Origin: Candidatus Aminicenantes bacterium UBA6228
GTDB taxonomy: Bacteria; Acidobacteriota; Aminicenantia; Aminicenantales; Saccharicenantaceae
DNA: 64,000 bases
Assembly (NCBI GenBank): GCA_002441005.1
Contig: DJWO01000011.1
Span: 269,442-333,441, forward strand
Direction of reading: 5' to 3'
The position numbers and the translations under genes were made by a program. Positions 55,917 to 63,707 of this stretch are shown piece by piece. The notes beneath the pieces are model-generated. The model ran no database searches. It saw only the letters and a program-made list of their open reading frames with translations, and had not been told where the DNA came from. Position 1 is the first letter of the stretch, and each line of letters starts with the position of its first letter.

Positions 55917-57737
55917 ATGGAAAAATTATCCGGCTATCATGGAGTCATACTCGAAGTTGATTTAACTTCGGGAAAGGTAGATAAAAAACCGCTTTCTCCA
56001 GAAGATGCCTGGAGATTTGTTGGGGGTAGAGGCCTGGGAATGAAGCTTCTCTGGGACAGGCTAAAAAAACCCGGGCTTAATCCCCTCTCGCCAGAGAACC
56101 CCCTAATCTTTATGAGCGGCCCGTTCTCTGGCTTGCCGGTTCCATCAGCTTCAAGAGCCTGCGTCGTCACCAAATCGCCTCATACTTCACCTCTTAAATC
56201 GAAATATAAATTCGCTTCCACCATCAGCTATGCCAATGTGGGTGGATTTATAGGACCTGAAATCCGATTTGCCGGTTATGATGGGATAATCATCAGCGGC
56301 AAATCCAGCTCGCCAGTTTATCTGGTGATCGAAGATGATAGAGTTGAGCTGCGGGAGGCTAAAAAATTTTGGGGTATGAAGACTGACGAATTTGACAGAA
56401 AATTGACTGAAGAACTGGGAGATAGACGATTTAAGACCTGCTATATCGGCCCGGCCGGAGAAAACCTGGTCGAATATGCAGCCATCCTTCATACGGCAGC
56501 CAGAGCGGCTGGCCGGGGCGGCGTCGGTTGCGTCATGGGTTCCAAGAACCTCAAAGCCATCGCCATTAGAGGCACTAAAGTTCCGCCCGTAGCTGACCAT
56601 AAAAGATTTATTACCCTGCTTGAAGAAGCCAGGCAGGGATTTAAAGGGGCAGCTTTGACCGAAAGCTGGAGAAGATACGGAACAGCTTCTTCTATTGTGA
56701 CCTCGTCTGATGCCGGCAGCCAGGCTGTTAAGAATTACCGGGAAGGGACATTTCTGGAGGCGGCTCAAATTAGCGGTTTAGCAGCTGAGAAAAGAATCTG
56801 GGTAAGGGATTTTGCCTGTTTTTGCTGTCCGCTAGCCTGCAAAAAATCAGGCGCCGTGAGAAGCGGTCCCTACGCCGGACTGGTGCATGACGGTCCAGAA
56901 TATGAGACAGGTAGCATGCTGGGTGCGAATTTGCTTATCTCGGATCTCGAAGGTCTGATGAAAGCTATTTACGACGTCGATGATTACGGCCTTGACCAGA
57001 TCTCAACCGGCAATGTCCTCGGCTTTTTAATGGAAGCTTATGAGAAAGGCTATATTGATTCTGCTTTTCTTGACGGACTTGACCTTAAATGGGGCAACGT
57101 ACCTTCAACAATTCAAATGATAGGGAAAATAGCCAGGAGAGAAGGTGTGGGCGACCTGGCTTCCAAGGGAGTGAGAAAGCTGTCAGAAAAGATCGGCCAG
57201 GATTCCAGTAAATTCGCCATCCACGTCAAAGGTCATGAGCTGGCCGCCTGGAATGTTCATGTTTCAACCAGCAGAGCAGTCTGTTACGCTACCGCCAACC
57301 GGGGCGCCTGTCATTTAAATGGCGGCAATCCAAGGGCTCAGAACAATACAGCTATGAATGACTGCACCGGGCTGTGTATGTTTGCTCAGGGTGGTTTCCG
57401 GACTGGTCTCCTCAGAGAGCTGCTAAGTTCAATAACCGGTGAGGTCTGGACAGAAGAAGACTACACAAAGGCGGGAGAACGAGTTTATAACCTGGAAAAA
57501 GCTATCAATTACAGAGAAGGGTTCAGACGAGAGGACGACAACCTACCCGACAGATTTTTCGAAGAACCGCTGACCGTTGGTCCCAGAAAAGGTGCTGTTT
57601 TAAACCGGGATGAATTTTCAAAAATCATGGACAATTATTATCAGGAAAGAGGTTGGGATATAAAAACAAGCAAACCCAGCCCCGAAAAGCTCAAGTCTCT
57701 GAGCCTCGACTTTGTCCTGAAGGAAATTGGCAGTTAA
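55917..57737 (+). CDS. Aldehyde:ferredoxin oxidoreductase, second paralogue
   Basis: The 606 residues belong to the AOR family: GYHGVILEVDLTSGK, then WRFVGGRGLGMKLLWDRLKK, GGVGCVMGSKNLKAIAI near residue 203, and cluster cysteines in CFCCPLAC (301, 304, 308). The later RGACHLNGGN segment is where the fourth ligand is expected. Compared with the AOR at 45078, identity is only moderate and the N-terminal part differs, so they probably serve different substrates. A GGGAGG lies before the ATG. The partner ferredoxin gene is directly upstream. Its stop codon overlaps the stop of an inverted RHS fragment by 2 bases. Confidence 0.92.
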   Translation: MEKLSGYHGVILEVDLTSGKVDKKPLSPEDAWRFVGGRGLGMKLLWDRLKKPGLNPLSPENPLIFMSGPFSGLPVPSASRACVVTKSPHTSPLKSKYKFASTISYANVGGFIGPEIRFAGYDGIIISGKSSSPVYLVIEDDRVELREAKKFWGMKTDEFDRKLTEELGDRRFKTCYIGPAGENLVEYAAILHTAARAAGRGGVGCVMGSKNLKAIAIRGTKVPPVADHKRFITLLEEARQGFKGAALTESWRRYGTASSIVTSSDAGSQAVKNYREGTFLEAAQISGLAAEKRIWVRDFACFCCPLACKKSGAVRSGPYAGLVHDGPEYETGSMLGANLLISDLEGLMKAIYDVDDYGLDQISTGNVLGFLMEAYEKGYIDSAFLDGLDLKWGNVPSTIQMIGKIARREGVGDLASKGVRKLSEKIGQDSSKFAIHVKGHELAAWNVHVSTSRAVCYATANRGACHLNGGNPRAQNNTAMNDCTGLCMFAQGGFRTGLLRELLSSITGEVWTEEDYTKAGERVYNLEKAINYREGFRREDDNLPDRFFEEPLTVGPRKGAVLNRDEFSKIMDNYYQERGWDIKTSKPSPEKLKSLSLDFVLKEIGS

Positions 57738-58399
57738 TAGGAATTTTCCCAGATCTTCTGAATTCCACCATATGGATCATACACCGCAGCAAGTACCCTG
57801 ACTCCATTCTGATCCGTCACCACCCTGGTTGAGTTCACCAGGTCTGAGGTGTAGTAATAAATCTGGCCAGTCTGCGGCTGATACTCCGCCAATAACCTAT
57901 CCCCCAGATAAATATAATCCCTCATGCACTCACCGAGCCCATTATATTCAGCCAGCAGTTTCCCGTCAAAAGAATATACATAATATGTCCCGGTCGAACC
58001 TACCGACAGAATGCTGGCTCCGGTATTGGTAATTACAGCCGTTCCACCTGCTTTGTTTATCTCAATGTTTGAGCTGCTTACCCTGCCCTGAACAGGCTTA
58101 TTAACGCTACTTCCGCTGGCCGCCCCTCTCTCCCCTTTCATAAACCGCCCTAACCTAAGCTTTAATACCCTCTCCGTCTCCTCTCCCTTCTCTGCTCTTC
58201 CTACCCTCTTCGCCCTGATACCAAAACTCTCATCACTTATGTCAAAGGGGTATCTATCAGGCATGGCCAGAGTCTTGATAAAACTATAGCTCGCCCCTTG
58301 CCCTGAACTCAACCTGAGTGATTTTAGCCCCGAAGCCGCTTCCATGACATTAAGCAGCGACACCGGCTTCTCCTTTCCCTCATCCAGCCTCCTCATCAA
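57734..58399 (-). pseudogene. RHS core fragment (copy A), truncated at both ends
   Basis: A 221-residue frame, read from 58399, of RHS-repeat-associated core: DGKLLAEYNGLGECMRDYIYLG, LLAEYQPQTGQIYYYTSD, NSTRVVTDQNGV and DPYGGIQKIWENSY, after which it stops abruptly, where other copies go on to SPAMKFSGKERD and a DPDG tip. The stop codon overlaps the AOR stop. Its first 60 residues (RRLDEGKEKPVSLLNVMEAA) extend farther N-terminal than in copy B. It lacks a ribosome site, plug and tip, so it is a remnant. Confidence 0.8.
57736..58239 (-). repeat. RHS direct repeat, copy A
   Basis: 504 bases, almost identical to 59737-60243 (507 bases; one in-frame 3-base insertion in copy B). The left breakpoint is at AATAGGA, beside the AOR stop, and the right one after CATCACTTA. 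It is unrelated beyond both ends. Confidence 0.88.
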
Positions 58400-58487
58400 C
58401 CACCCACCATAGGCCAGCTCATCTGAGTTATTTTACTCAAACCTGCATTCTCATATATTGATATAGTGGAATATTCTAAATTCCGTT

Positions 58488-59018
58488 TTATTTAGATATA
58501 AATCTCTCCGCACCTTGCCTATCAATGCAAAAATTTTCCAATTGATCTATTACCTCCTCCCTAATAGATGATTTTAATGACTCTAATGAGCTGATAAATA
58601 CCCACTCACCTGACCAGGTTACATAACCATGCGGATTCCTCAAATTTGGGTCCCGGACAAGTCTAGCTTCATCTAATAGTTCTGTTTTTACTCGCAACAA
58701 AAATAATTCATTAAGTGTTTCAATTGATATAGGATAAGAGTCTATCTCAATAGCAAGGAGAACTTTTTGCTGACCATTTAAATCTAGGCCTTCATTTTTT
58801 AGCCTATCTACCGATAAGGAATAGATTTCATCCTTTATAATTGAGTAATCAGGTATATCATAATCGACATATACCGATAATGTTATTGATCTTATGCCTC
58901 TTAACTGCTCTTGAACAACCGATTTTGAATCGTGATCTTTATTTTTTATCTGTTGACTCTGAATACAACCCACCGTAATACACCAAATCATCATTGTTAT
59001 TAATAAATTGCGTTTCAT
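58488..59018 (-). CDS. Possible lipoprotein downstream of an RHS tip (candidate protector)
   Basis: The 176 residues start MKRNLLITMMIWCITVGC, a hydrophobic signal ending in a lipobox-like Cys. The mature part is rich in charged residues with no recognised domain (LSVYVDYDIPDYSIIKDEI; YPISIETLNELFLLRVKTE; YVTWSGEWVFISSLESLKSS). Its ATG overlaps the stop of the zincin-tip frame (ATGA, 4 bases), so translation is coupled. By position it is the likely immunity protein for that tip. Lipid-anchored periplasmic protection would suit a toxin acting in the periplasm. The local base composition is AT-rich. Confidence 0.55.
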   Translation of the reverse strand: MKRNLLITMMIWCITVGCIQSQQIKNKDHDSKSVVQEQLRGIRSITLSVYVDYDIPDYSIIKDEIYSLSVDRLKNEGLDLNGQQKVLLAIEIDSYPISIETLNELFLLRVKTELLDEARLVRDPNLRNPHGYVTWSGEWVFISSLESLKSSIREEVIDQLENFCIDRQGAERFISK

Positions 59019-59383
59019 CTTAATACCTCTTTGCGCGCTCGATCTTCATAACGTCTGGCATAGCTCTCTCCGGGTCTTCTGTCATGTTCTATTATTTTTC
59101 CTTCCTTATCTCGTATATTCCGCAAGTTTCTTCTGTATTGCAGCGGGAACCGTACTGCCTGGTCAGCATGCCCTAATTCATGTAAGGCATATGTTATAGT
59201 ATGACGATTAAATATATCTAAGGTTAAACTGCTATCAACTATCAAAGTGGCTTCTCTCACAGACCAGGTAGCCAAGTTTTCTATCTCTTCTAAGGTCATT
59301 TCAGAAGTTATCTTGGCAAGATTTTCCCCATAATCTGGAATTATATCTGCGGCAAAGCTCCCATATGCTTTCTCTCCATCCAT
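59015..59383 (-). CDS. Zincin-type RHS tip, separated from its core by an in-frame stop
   Basis: The 122 residues include HELGH (68-72) with HTITYALHELGHADQAVRF, the HExxH zinc site of metallopeptidase-like toxin domains. Its ATG (59383) is in the same reading frame as the RHS frame at 59402, separated only by a TAA at 59402-59404 and six codons. It is therefore either the broken C-terminal half of one toxin or a free-standing unit that starts at this ATG. It shares no recognisable identity with the HELYGH tips farther right, beyond the motif. The downstream gene overlaps by 4 bases. Confidence 0.6.
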   Translation of the reverse strand: MDGEKAYGSFAADIIPDYGENLAKITSEMTLEEIENLATWSVREATLIVDSSLTLDIFNRHTITYALHELGHADQAVRFPLQYRRNLRNIRDKEGKIIEHDRRPGESYARRYEDRARKEVLR

Positions 59384-59401
59384 ATCTTGCCCTGCATCTC
59401 C

Positions 59402-60253
59402 TTACCTAACATATAGATTCGGTCTGCCCTCACCTTCATAAAACGCTAAAGTATTTCTTACTTTCCGACTTCTAGCCGCCAGAGCTCCAAAAAATGATTT
59501 TAGCTGTTCTGTTGCATAAAAAACATCCATCCCATCAGGATCCCAGTAGGTCACGGGGTTGTTGTGGCAGAACGCATACAAATTCCACAACTGAGGATTG
59601 GTCAGGGCAGCATCTTTGTTTATCACCGGATCGGGGCTTAACCAGCGGTAGTAATAATTCCCGTAGTAGCGGGCTCCAAAATAATCAAGATTCGATTCCG
59701 TATCCCTTTCCTTGCCCGAAAACTTCATCGCTGGTGAATAGGAGTTCTCCCAGATTTTCTGAATTCCACCATAAGGATCATACACTGCAGCAAAGACCCT
59801 CACCCCGTTCTGATGATCCGTCACCACCCTGGTTGAGTTCACCTGGTCTGAGGTGTAGTAATAAATCTGGCCAGTCTGCGGCTGATACTCCGCCAATAAC
59901 CTATCCCCCAAATAAATATAATCCCTCATGCACTCACCGAGCCCATTATACTCAGCCAGCAGTTTCCCGTCAAAAGAATAAATGTAATATGTCCCGGTCG
60001 AACCTACCGACAGAATGCTGGCTCCGGTATTGGTAATTACCGCTGTTCCTCCTGCTTTGTTTATCTCAATGTTTGAGCTGCTTACCCTGCCCTGAACAGG
60101 CTTATTAACGCTACTTCCGCTGGCCACCCCTCTCTCCCCTTTCATAAACCGCCCTAACCTAAGCTTTAATACCCTCTCCGTCTCCTCTCCCTTCTCTGCT
60201 CTTCCTACCCTCTTCGCCCTGATACCAAAACTCTCATCACTTACATAAAACAA
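59402..60253 (-). CDS. RHS core fragment with truncated tip (copy B)
   Basis: The 283-residue frame opens at TTG 60253 after AAGGA. It has the RHS-repeat-associated core: YLGDRLLAEYQPQTG, NSTRVVTDHQNGVRVF (with a one-residue insertion not in the other copies), FSGKERDTESNLDYFGARYY, PQLWNLYAFCHNNPVTYWDPDG. The DPDG boundary is followed by a short tip (MDVFYATEQLKSFFGALAAR, GEGRPNLYVR) that ends at a TAA at 59402. The next in-frame segment holds the HELGH motif, so the tip was probably longer. No full N-terminal RHS shell is present. Confidence 0.72.
   Translation of the reverse strand: MFYVSDESFGIRAKRVGRAEKGEETERVLKLRLGRFMKGERGVASGSSVNKPVQGRVSSSNIEINKAGGTAVITNTGASILSVGSTGTYYIYSFDGKLLAEYNGLGECMRDYIYLGDRLLAEYQPQTGQIYYYTSDQVNSTRVVTDHQNGVRVFAAVYDPYGGIQKIWENSYSPAMKFSGKERDTESNLDYFGARYYGNYYYRWLSPDPVINKDAALTNPQLWNLYAFCHNNPVTYWDPDGMDVFYATEQLKSFFGALAARSRKVRNTLAFYEGEGRPNLYVR
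59737..60243 (-). repeat. RHS direct repeat, copy B
   Basis: 507 bases matching copy A (57736-58239). Part of it (59566-59977 taken with the flanking core) also matches copy D at 62710-63118 over about 410 bases. The right edge at CATCACTTA is sharp: beyond it lies the end of the unrelated small gene at 60268. Confidence 0.88.
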
Positions 60254-60267
60254 TCAGTCCTTTCGGC

Positions 60268-60720
60268 TTAGTCCTTATCGGGCAAAAGATTTACATAGAG
60301 ATTCATTTTATCGCTATAAATCATCATCGTTACCCAACCCTTCATATGTTCCCATCTGAGAAGAATAGTATATGTCGATCTGGGGTTTAGTCCGGCAAAC
60401 TTCCATTTCCTTATACAAGATATTACCTGCTCTGAATCAAAAGCTCCTCTTATAAGGGATCTTATAGATTCATTAAAGGTAAGAAAAGCCACGTCTACGG
60501 GGTAACCGTCATCATTTATACTGATATTATATCCGATTGTAAAACTTGCGTTCGCTTGAGTTAAAATATCTGGAGCTTTGAAACAATTTATAGAAAACTT
60601 TATATCATAACACTCTTCATTTTTATCCATCAGCATATCACTTAAATAAGCCAACCCGTTTCCACACAAACTAAACATCTGAAATATCATCAAACACATA
60701 AGGAAATGCTTATTTATCAA
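60268..60720 (-). CDS. Secreted TonB-C-like protein (candidate protector of a HELYGH tip)
   Basis: The start is a TTG at 60720, after AGGAGGT, one base after the stop of the tip gene; an ATG-lacking longer frame is ignored. About 150 residues: signal peptide (CLMIFQMFSLCGNGLA), then DIKFSINCFKAPDILTQANASFTIGYNIS and a C-terminal VISCIRKWKFAGLNPRSTYTILLRWEHMKGW. That end resembles the fold of TonB/AgmX C-terminal domains (Trp-x-Phe ... Tyr). It is a paralogue of the gene at 63170, with 131 identical bases covering the 3' end. Position suggests immunity to the preceding tip; unproven. Confidence 0.65.
   Translation of the reverse strand: MINKHFLMCLMIFQMFSLCGNGLAYLSDMLMDKNEECYDIKFSINCFKAPDILTQANASFTIGYNISINDDGYPVDVAFLTFNESIRSLIRGAFDSEQVISCIRKWKFAGLNPRSTYTILLRWEHMKGWVTMMIYSDKMNLYVNLLPDKD
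60279..60409 (-). repeat. 131-bp identical block, copy 1
   Basis: Identical base for base to 63181-63311. It covers the coding end of both TonB-C-like genes, while their 5' halves have diverged, which points to recent gene conversion or recombination between modules. Confidence 0.9.
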
Positions 60721-60721
60721 T

Positions 60722-61543
60722 TTAGTACCTCCTTTTTTCAATTTTATCTATATATTTGTTTACAAATCTGTTAGGATCTGCGCCTGTCTTTGATTCGTTA
60801 AGCTCATGCAAAAAGGCCTTATTGCTAATATAAAGATAAACATGTCCATAAAGCTCGTGAGCCAAAGCCCGGGCTTGCTTAGATTTATTATTCATTGGAC
60901 CTACCGCACAAAGGATAAATTTCTCATCATGGACGCCAACAGCCTCGGGTCTTCCTTCACGAGGATATATTGTTAACCCTTGTAAGCCATCATATCCAAG
61001 AGGAGTCTCATTAACTGAATTATATTGTTTATCGAAAAAGGATACCTTGTTTGTAATGTTTACTCTAACCTCCTGCGCAGAATCCACCAAATATCTTAAT
61101 GCTATATAGTTTGTGTTATCCGTTCTGATACTCCGGTTGACATCAATTAGCCCACTCTCTGCGTTCCAAGAAATATTCTGAGCCAGAGACTCATCACCCA
61201 TCGTTGCTTTAATCACACCATAACCAACCTCATCTGTCCGAACAATGGCCCCGTCAGGATCCCAGTAGGTCACGGGGTTGTTGTGGCAGAATGCATACAG
61301 GTTCCATAGCTGCGGGTTTGCCAGAGCCTCCTCTCTGTTGATGACCGGATCGACCGAGAGCCACCGGTAATGCCCCGTGTAAAAATACCTCGCCCCGAAG
61401 TAATCCAGCCCGGATTCCGAGTCCCTCTCTTTTCCCGAAAACTTCAGCGCCGGTTCGTACGTCGAGACCCAGGTCTTCTGGATGCCTCCGTACGGATCAT
61501 GGGCCGCCGAATACACCACCGTCCCCGTCTCATCGGTGATCAT
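60722..61543 (-). CDS. RHS core fragment with HELYGH zincin tip (copy C)
   Basis: The 273-residue frame starts inside an RHS core (STRMITDETGT). It continues FSGKERDSESGLDYFGARYF, NPQLWNLYAFCHNNPVTYWDPDG (boundary near residue 98) and then a 175-residue tip with ARALAHELYGHVYLYISN (His229, Glu230, His234), an HExxH zinc motif. The core part is a divergent, GC-richer variant of the other copies, except for a near-identical stretch around the DPDG boundary. It ends EKRRY and the next gene begins one base later. The N-terminal shell of RHS proteins is missing; the start codon is uncertain. Confidence 0.72.
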   Translation of the reverse strand: MITDETGTVVYSAAHDPYGGIQKTWVSTYEPALKFSGKERDSESGLDYFGARYFYTGHYRWLSVDPVINREEALANPQLWNLYAFCHNNPVTYWDPDGAIVRTDEVGYGVIKATMGDESLAQNISWNAESGLIDVNRSIRTDNTNYIALRYLVDSAQEVRVNITNKVSFFDKQYNSVNETPLGYDGLQGLTIYPREGRPEAVGVHDEKFILCAVGPMNNKSKQARALAHELYGHVYLYISNKAFLHELNESKTGADPNRFVNKYIDKIEKRRY

Positions 61544-62127
61544 CCGCGTCGAGCGGCAAACTTGAACTTCAGCACTTCAACGAGCCCTTTCATTTCATCA
61601 AATTCGAAAAGCGAGAAATCATATTCTGATTCAAACCTGCCATCGTCGTCGAGATCGACGACGTAGCTTATATACGCATCCACGGGAACCTGGAAAGCGA
61701 TGGTTTCTCGGCCTTCCGGAGTCTTGGCCAGCTCCGACCTCGGCATATACTCCGCCAACCGAACATAATAGTAGCAAAGAATATCTCCGGTCTGCGCATC
61801 GCGGAACACTTTCAATTGCTCCGGATATTCCCGCACGAACAGGTCCGGCACTACTTTCCCTTTGTCGACAAAGGCATTAAGAACGAAATATTCATCCCTG
61901 GTGCTTCGGACTTTACTCTCATATTTTTCAACTTCAAGGGTCACTGGAATATCCGGGTGGCTGATTATCTCCCTGGAGACAAATTGAAGGTCGGATGTCT
62001 CCGGCAAATTCCAGCCCGACGGATTGTAAATCCTTATATCCTCAGCCGTGCCGTCGCCGCAAAAGCAGCCGAAAACCAGAGCTGTCAACAAGCACCATCT
62101 TGATGAAGAAGCCCTTCTCTTTTCCAT
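61540..62127 (-). CDS. Secreted protein downstream of the caspase-like tip (candidate protector)
   Basis: The 195 residues start with a basic and hydrophobic signal (WCLLTALVFGCFCG), possibly a lipoprotein signal. The mature part contains PVTLEVEKYESKVRSTRDEY, DLFVREYPEQLKVFRDAQTG and an acidic DLDDDGRFESEYDFS loop. No family recognised. The final residues (AARRG) are encoded within the start of RHS copy C, so a recombination joint falls inside this gene's 3' end. It lies 7 bases after the tip gene at 62135. GC-rich relative to the other small genes here. Confidence 0.6.
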   Translation of the reverse strand: MEKRRASSSRWCLLTALVFGCFCGDGTAEDIRIYNPSGWNLPETSDLQFVSREIISHPDIPVTLEVEKYESKVRSTRDEYFVLNAFVDKGKVVPDLFVREYPEQLKVFRDAQTGDILCYYYVRLAEYMPRSELAKTPEGRETIAFQVPVDAYISYVVDLDDDGRFESEYDFSLFEFDEMKGLVEVLKFKFAARRG

Positions 62128-62134
62128 AGCAGGC

Positions 62135-63070
62135 CTATCTCATGACGATTTTGTCGTTCTGATCCGCTTGAATCTGGGAATTACGCATCATTTTTGTGGC
62201 ATAAACGGCTGCTTGGTCTGCCGGGTGGTTTTGAATCAGCATTCTGATTAAGTATTCTGCGCCCATAGCAAGGCCATGAGCGGACGATTTATCCGCCCCG
62301 GACTCAACAGCGAATGCTGTGGGCCCTGCGATCAAGGAAAAAAGAAAATCACTTGAGTGGCACGAAAAAACGCCGACGAATCGATTCGGAGAATTTACAG
62401 GGGACGCGAACACGCCATCGCTTAAACGAAGCCCAATTGCCTTCCCCGTGGTCTTACTTATCAGGCTATGCCCAACCGCGAATGTCCAGGTATCTTCTGT
62501 TTGAAGTGACTTGGCAAATTCCGCGGATGAATACTCCTTAAAATTAAGGGAATGACCTGCTTTGGAGGCCATTTCAGAAAGCGGCTTGAAGTCCGGGAAA
62601 TTCGCAAATCCCCCTGTACTTGTTCTCCCTCGGTCTTTTTCTCCGAATCCAAAAAACACGTTAATAGTATCCATTCCATCCGGGTCCCAATACGTCACAG
62701 GGCTGTTGCGGCAGAATGCATACAAATTCCACAACTGAGGATTGGTCAGGGCAGCATCTTTGTTTATCACTGGATCAGGACTCAACCAGCGGTAGTAATA
62801 ATTCTCATAGTAGCGGGCACCAAAATAATCAAGATTCGATTCTGAGTCCCTTTCCTTGCCCGAAAACTTCATCGCTGGTGAATAGGAGTTCTCCCAGATT
62901 TTCTGAATTCCACCATATGGATCATACACCGCAGCAAATACCCTCACCCCATTCTGATCCGTCACCACCCTGGTTGAGTTCACCTGGTCTGAGGTGTAGT
63001 AATAAATCTGGCCAGTCTGCGGCTGATACTCCGCCAATAACCTATCCCCCAAATAAATATAATCCCTCAT
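62135..63070 (-). CDS. RHS core fragment with His/Cys caspase-like tip (copy D)
   Basis: The 311-residue frame starts at ATG 63070 in the RHS core (MRDYIYLGDRLLAEYQPQTG) and reaches the boundary YWDPDG at residue 132. The 179-residue tip has WTFAVGHSLIS with His201 and FVGVFSCHSSDF with Cys237, each after a hydrophobic strand, the spacing of caspase-like (CHAT/clan CD) cysteine peptidases. This reading is a suggestion only. An in-frame stop lies 17 codons upstream at the repeat joint (63119), so a full RHS fusion is broken here. The gene at 61540 follows. Confidence 0.65.
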   Translation of the reverse strand: MRDYIYLGDRLLAEYQPQTGQIYYYTSDQVNSTRVVTDQNGVRVFAAVYDPYGGIQKIWENSYSPAMKFSGKERDSESNLDYFGARYYENYYYRWLSPDPVINKDAALTNPQLWNLYAFCRNSPVTYWDPDGMDTINVFFGFGEKDRGRTSTGGFANFPDFKPLSEMASKAGHSLNFKEYSSAEFAKSLQTEDTWTFAVGHSLISKTTGKAIGLRLSDGVFASPVNSPNRFVGVFSCHSSDFLFSLIAGPTAFAVESGADKSSAHGLAMGAEYLIRMLIQNHPADQAAVYATKMMRNSQIQADQNDKIVMR

Positions 63071-63118
63071 GCACTCACCGAGCCCATTATATTCAGCCAG
63101 CAGTTTCCCGTCAAAAGA
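62710..63118 (-). repeat. RHS direct repeat, copy D
   Basis: 409 bases closely matching 59566-59977 (412 bases, with the 3-base insertion). The right breakpoint falls after TTTCCCGTCAAAAGA; immediately beyond it an in-frame TAA closes the RHS frame. On the left, similarity fades at the DPDG boundary, where copies B and C are instead alike. Confidence 0.85.
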
Positions 63119-63169
63119 TTAAACTCCACTTCATACCAAAATAGCGAACAATCAGTTTATTATCTCAGT

Positions 63170-63706
63170 TTAATTCTTTTCGGGCAAAAGATTTACATAG
63201 AGATTCATTTTATCGCTATAAATCATCATCGTTACCCAACCCTTCATATGTTCCCATCTGAGAAGAATAGTATATGTCGATCTGGGGTTTAGTCCGGCAA
63301 ACTTCCATTTCTTTATGCATGATATTACCTCCTCTGAATCAAGAATGCCCTTCATGACTTTGGCGGTTGTTTCATCGAACGTCATTAAATAAACTGAACT
63401 TGGCCTACTCGATTTGTCTAAATGAATTAGATATCCTATTGTAAAATTAGCGTTGGCCTGCACGGCAATTTCAGGAAGTCTAATGCAGTTCAATGAAAAC
63501 TCAAAATCAAAACTATATCCAGCCCTTGTCGGTTGCCCTTCTGAGCTAAAAAGTGAGCTTTTTCGCATGCTAAGATCAATATGTTCATCACAATTGCTTA
63601 AATTGTTCTCGGCCTTTCTCTTATTATCCTGACCTGAATAGCCTCTGAACCCTATCAACAATATCATTGAAATTAATAGGAACAATAAGAATATTCTTTT
63701 TGTCAT
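63170..63706 (-). CDS. Secreted TonB-C-like protein (candidate protector), paralogue of 60268
   Basis: The ATG at 63706 follows GGAGATATTAAG and is one base after the stop of the upstream tip. 178 residues: signal peptide (IFLLFLLISMILLIGFRG), a variable middle (LSNCDEHIDLSMRKSSLF), then LNCIRLPEIAVQANANFTIGYLIH and the C-terminal VISCIKKWKFAGLNPRSTYT, TonB-C-like. It shares 131 identical 3' bases with the gene at 60268, and both follow an EKRRY-ending HELYGH tip, so tip and follower were duplicated as a pair. Confidence 0.65.
   Translation of the reverse strand: MTKRIFLLFLLISMILLIGFRGYSGQDNKRKAENNLSNCDEHIDLSMRKSSLFSSEGQPTRAGYSFDFEFSLNCIRLPEIAVQANANFTIGYLIHLDKSSRPSSVYLMTFDETTAKVMKGILDSEEVISCIKKWKFAGLNPRSTYTILLRWEHMKGWVTMMIYSDKMNLYVNLLPEKN
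63181..63311 (-). repeat. 131-bp identical block, copy 2
   Basis: Matches 60279-60409 at every base; covers the C-terminal coding part of this gene. Confidence 0.9.
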
Positions 63707-63707
63707 C

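Noticed and set aside
59494..60036. 180-codon plus-strand frame in RHS copy B, recurring in copies A and D
   Set aside because: It recurs only because the DNA is repeated. It is antisense to the RHS core, whose protein motifs are unmistakable.
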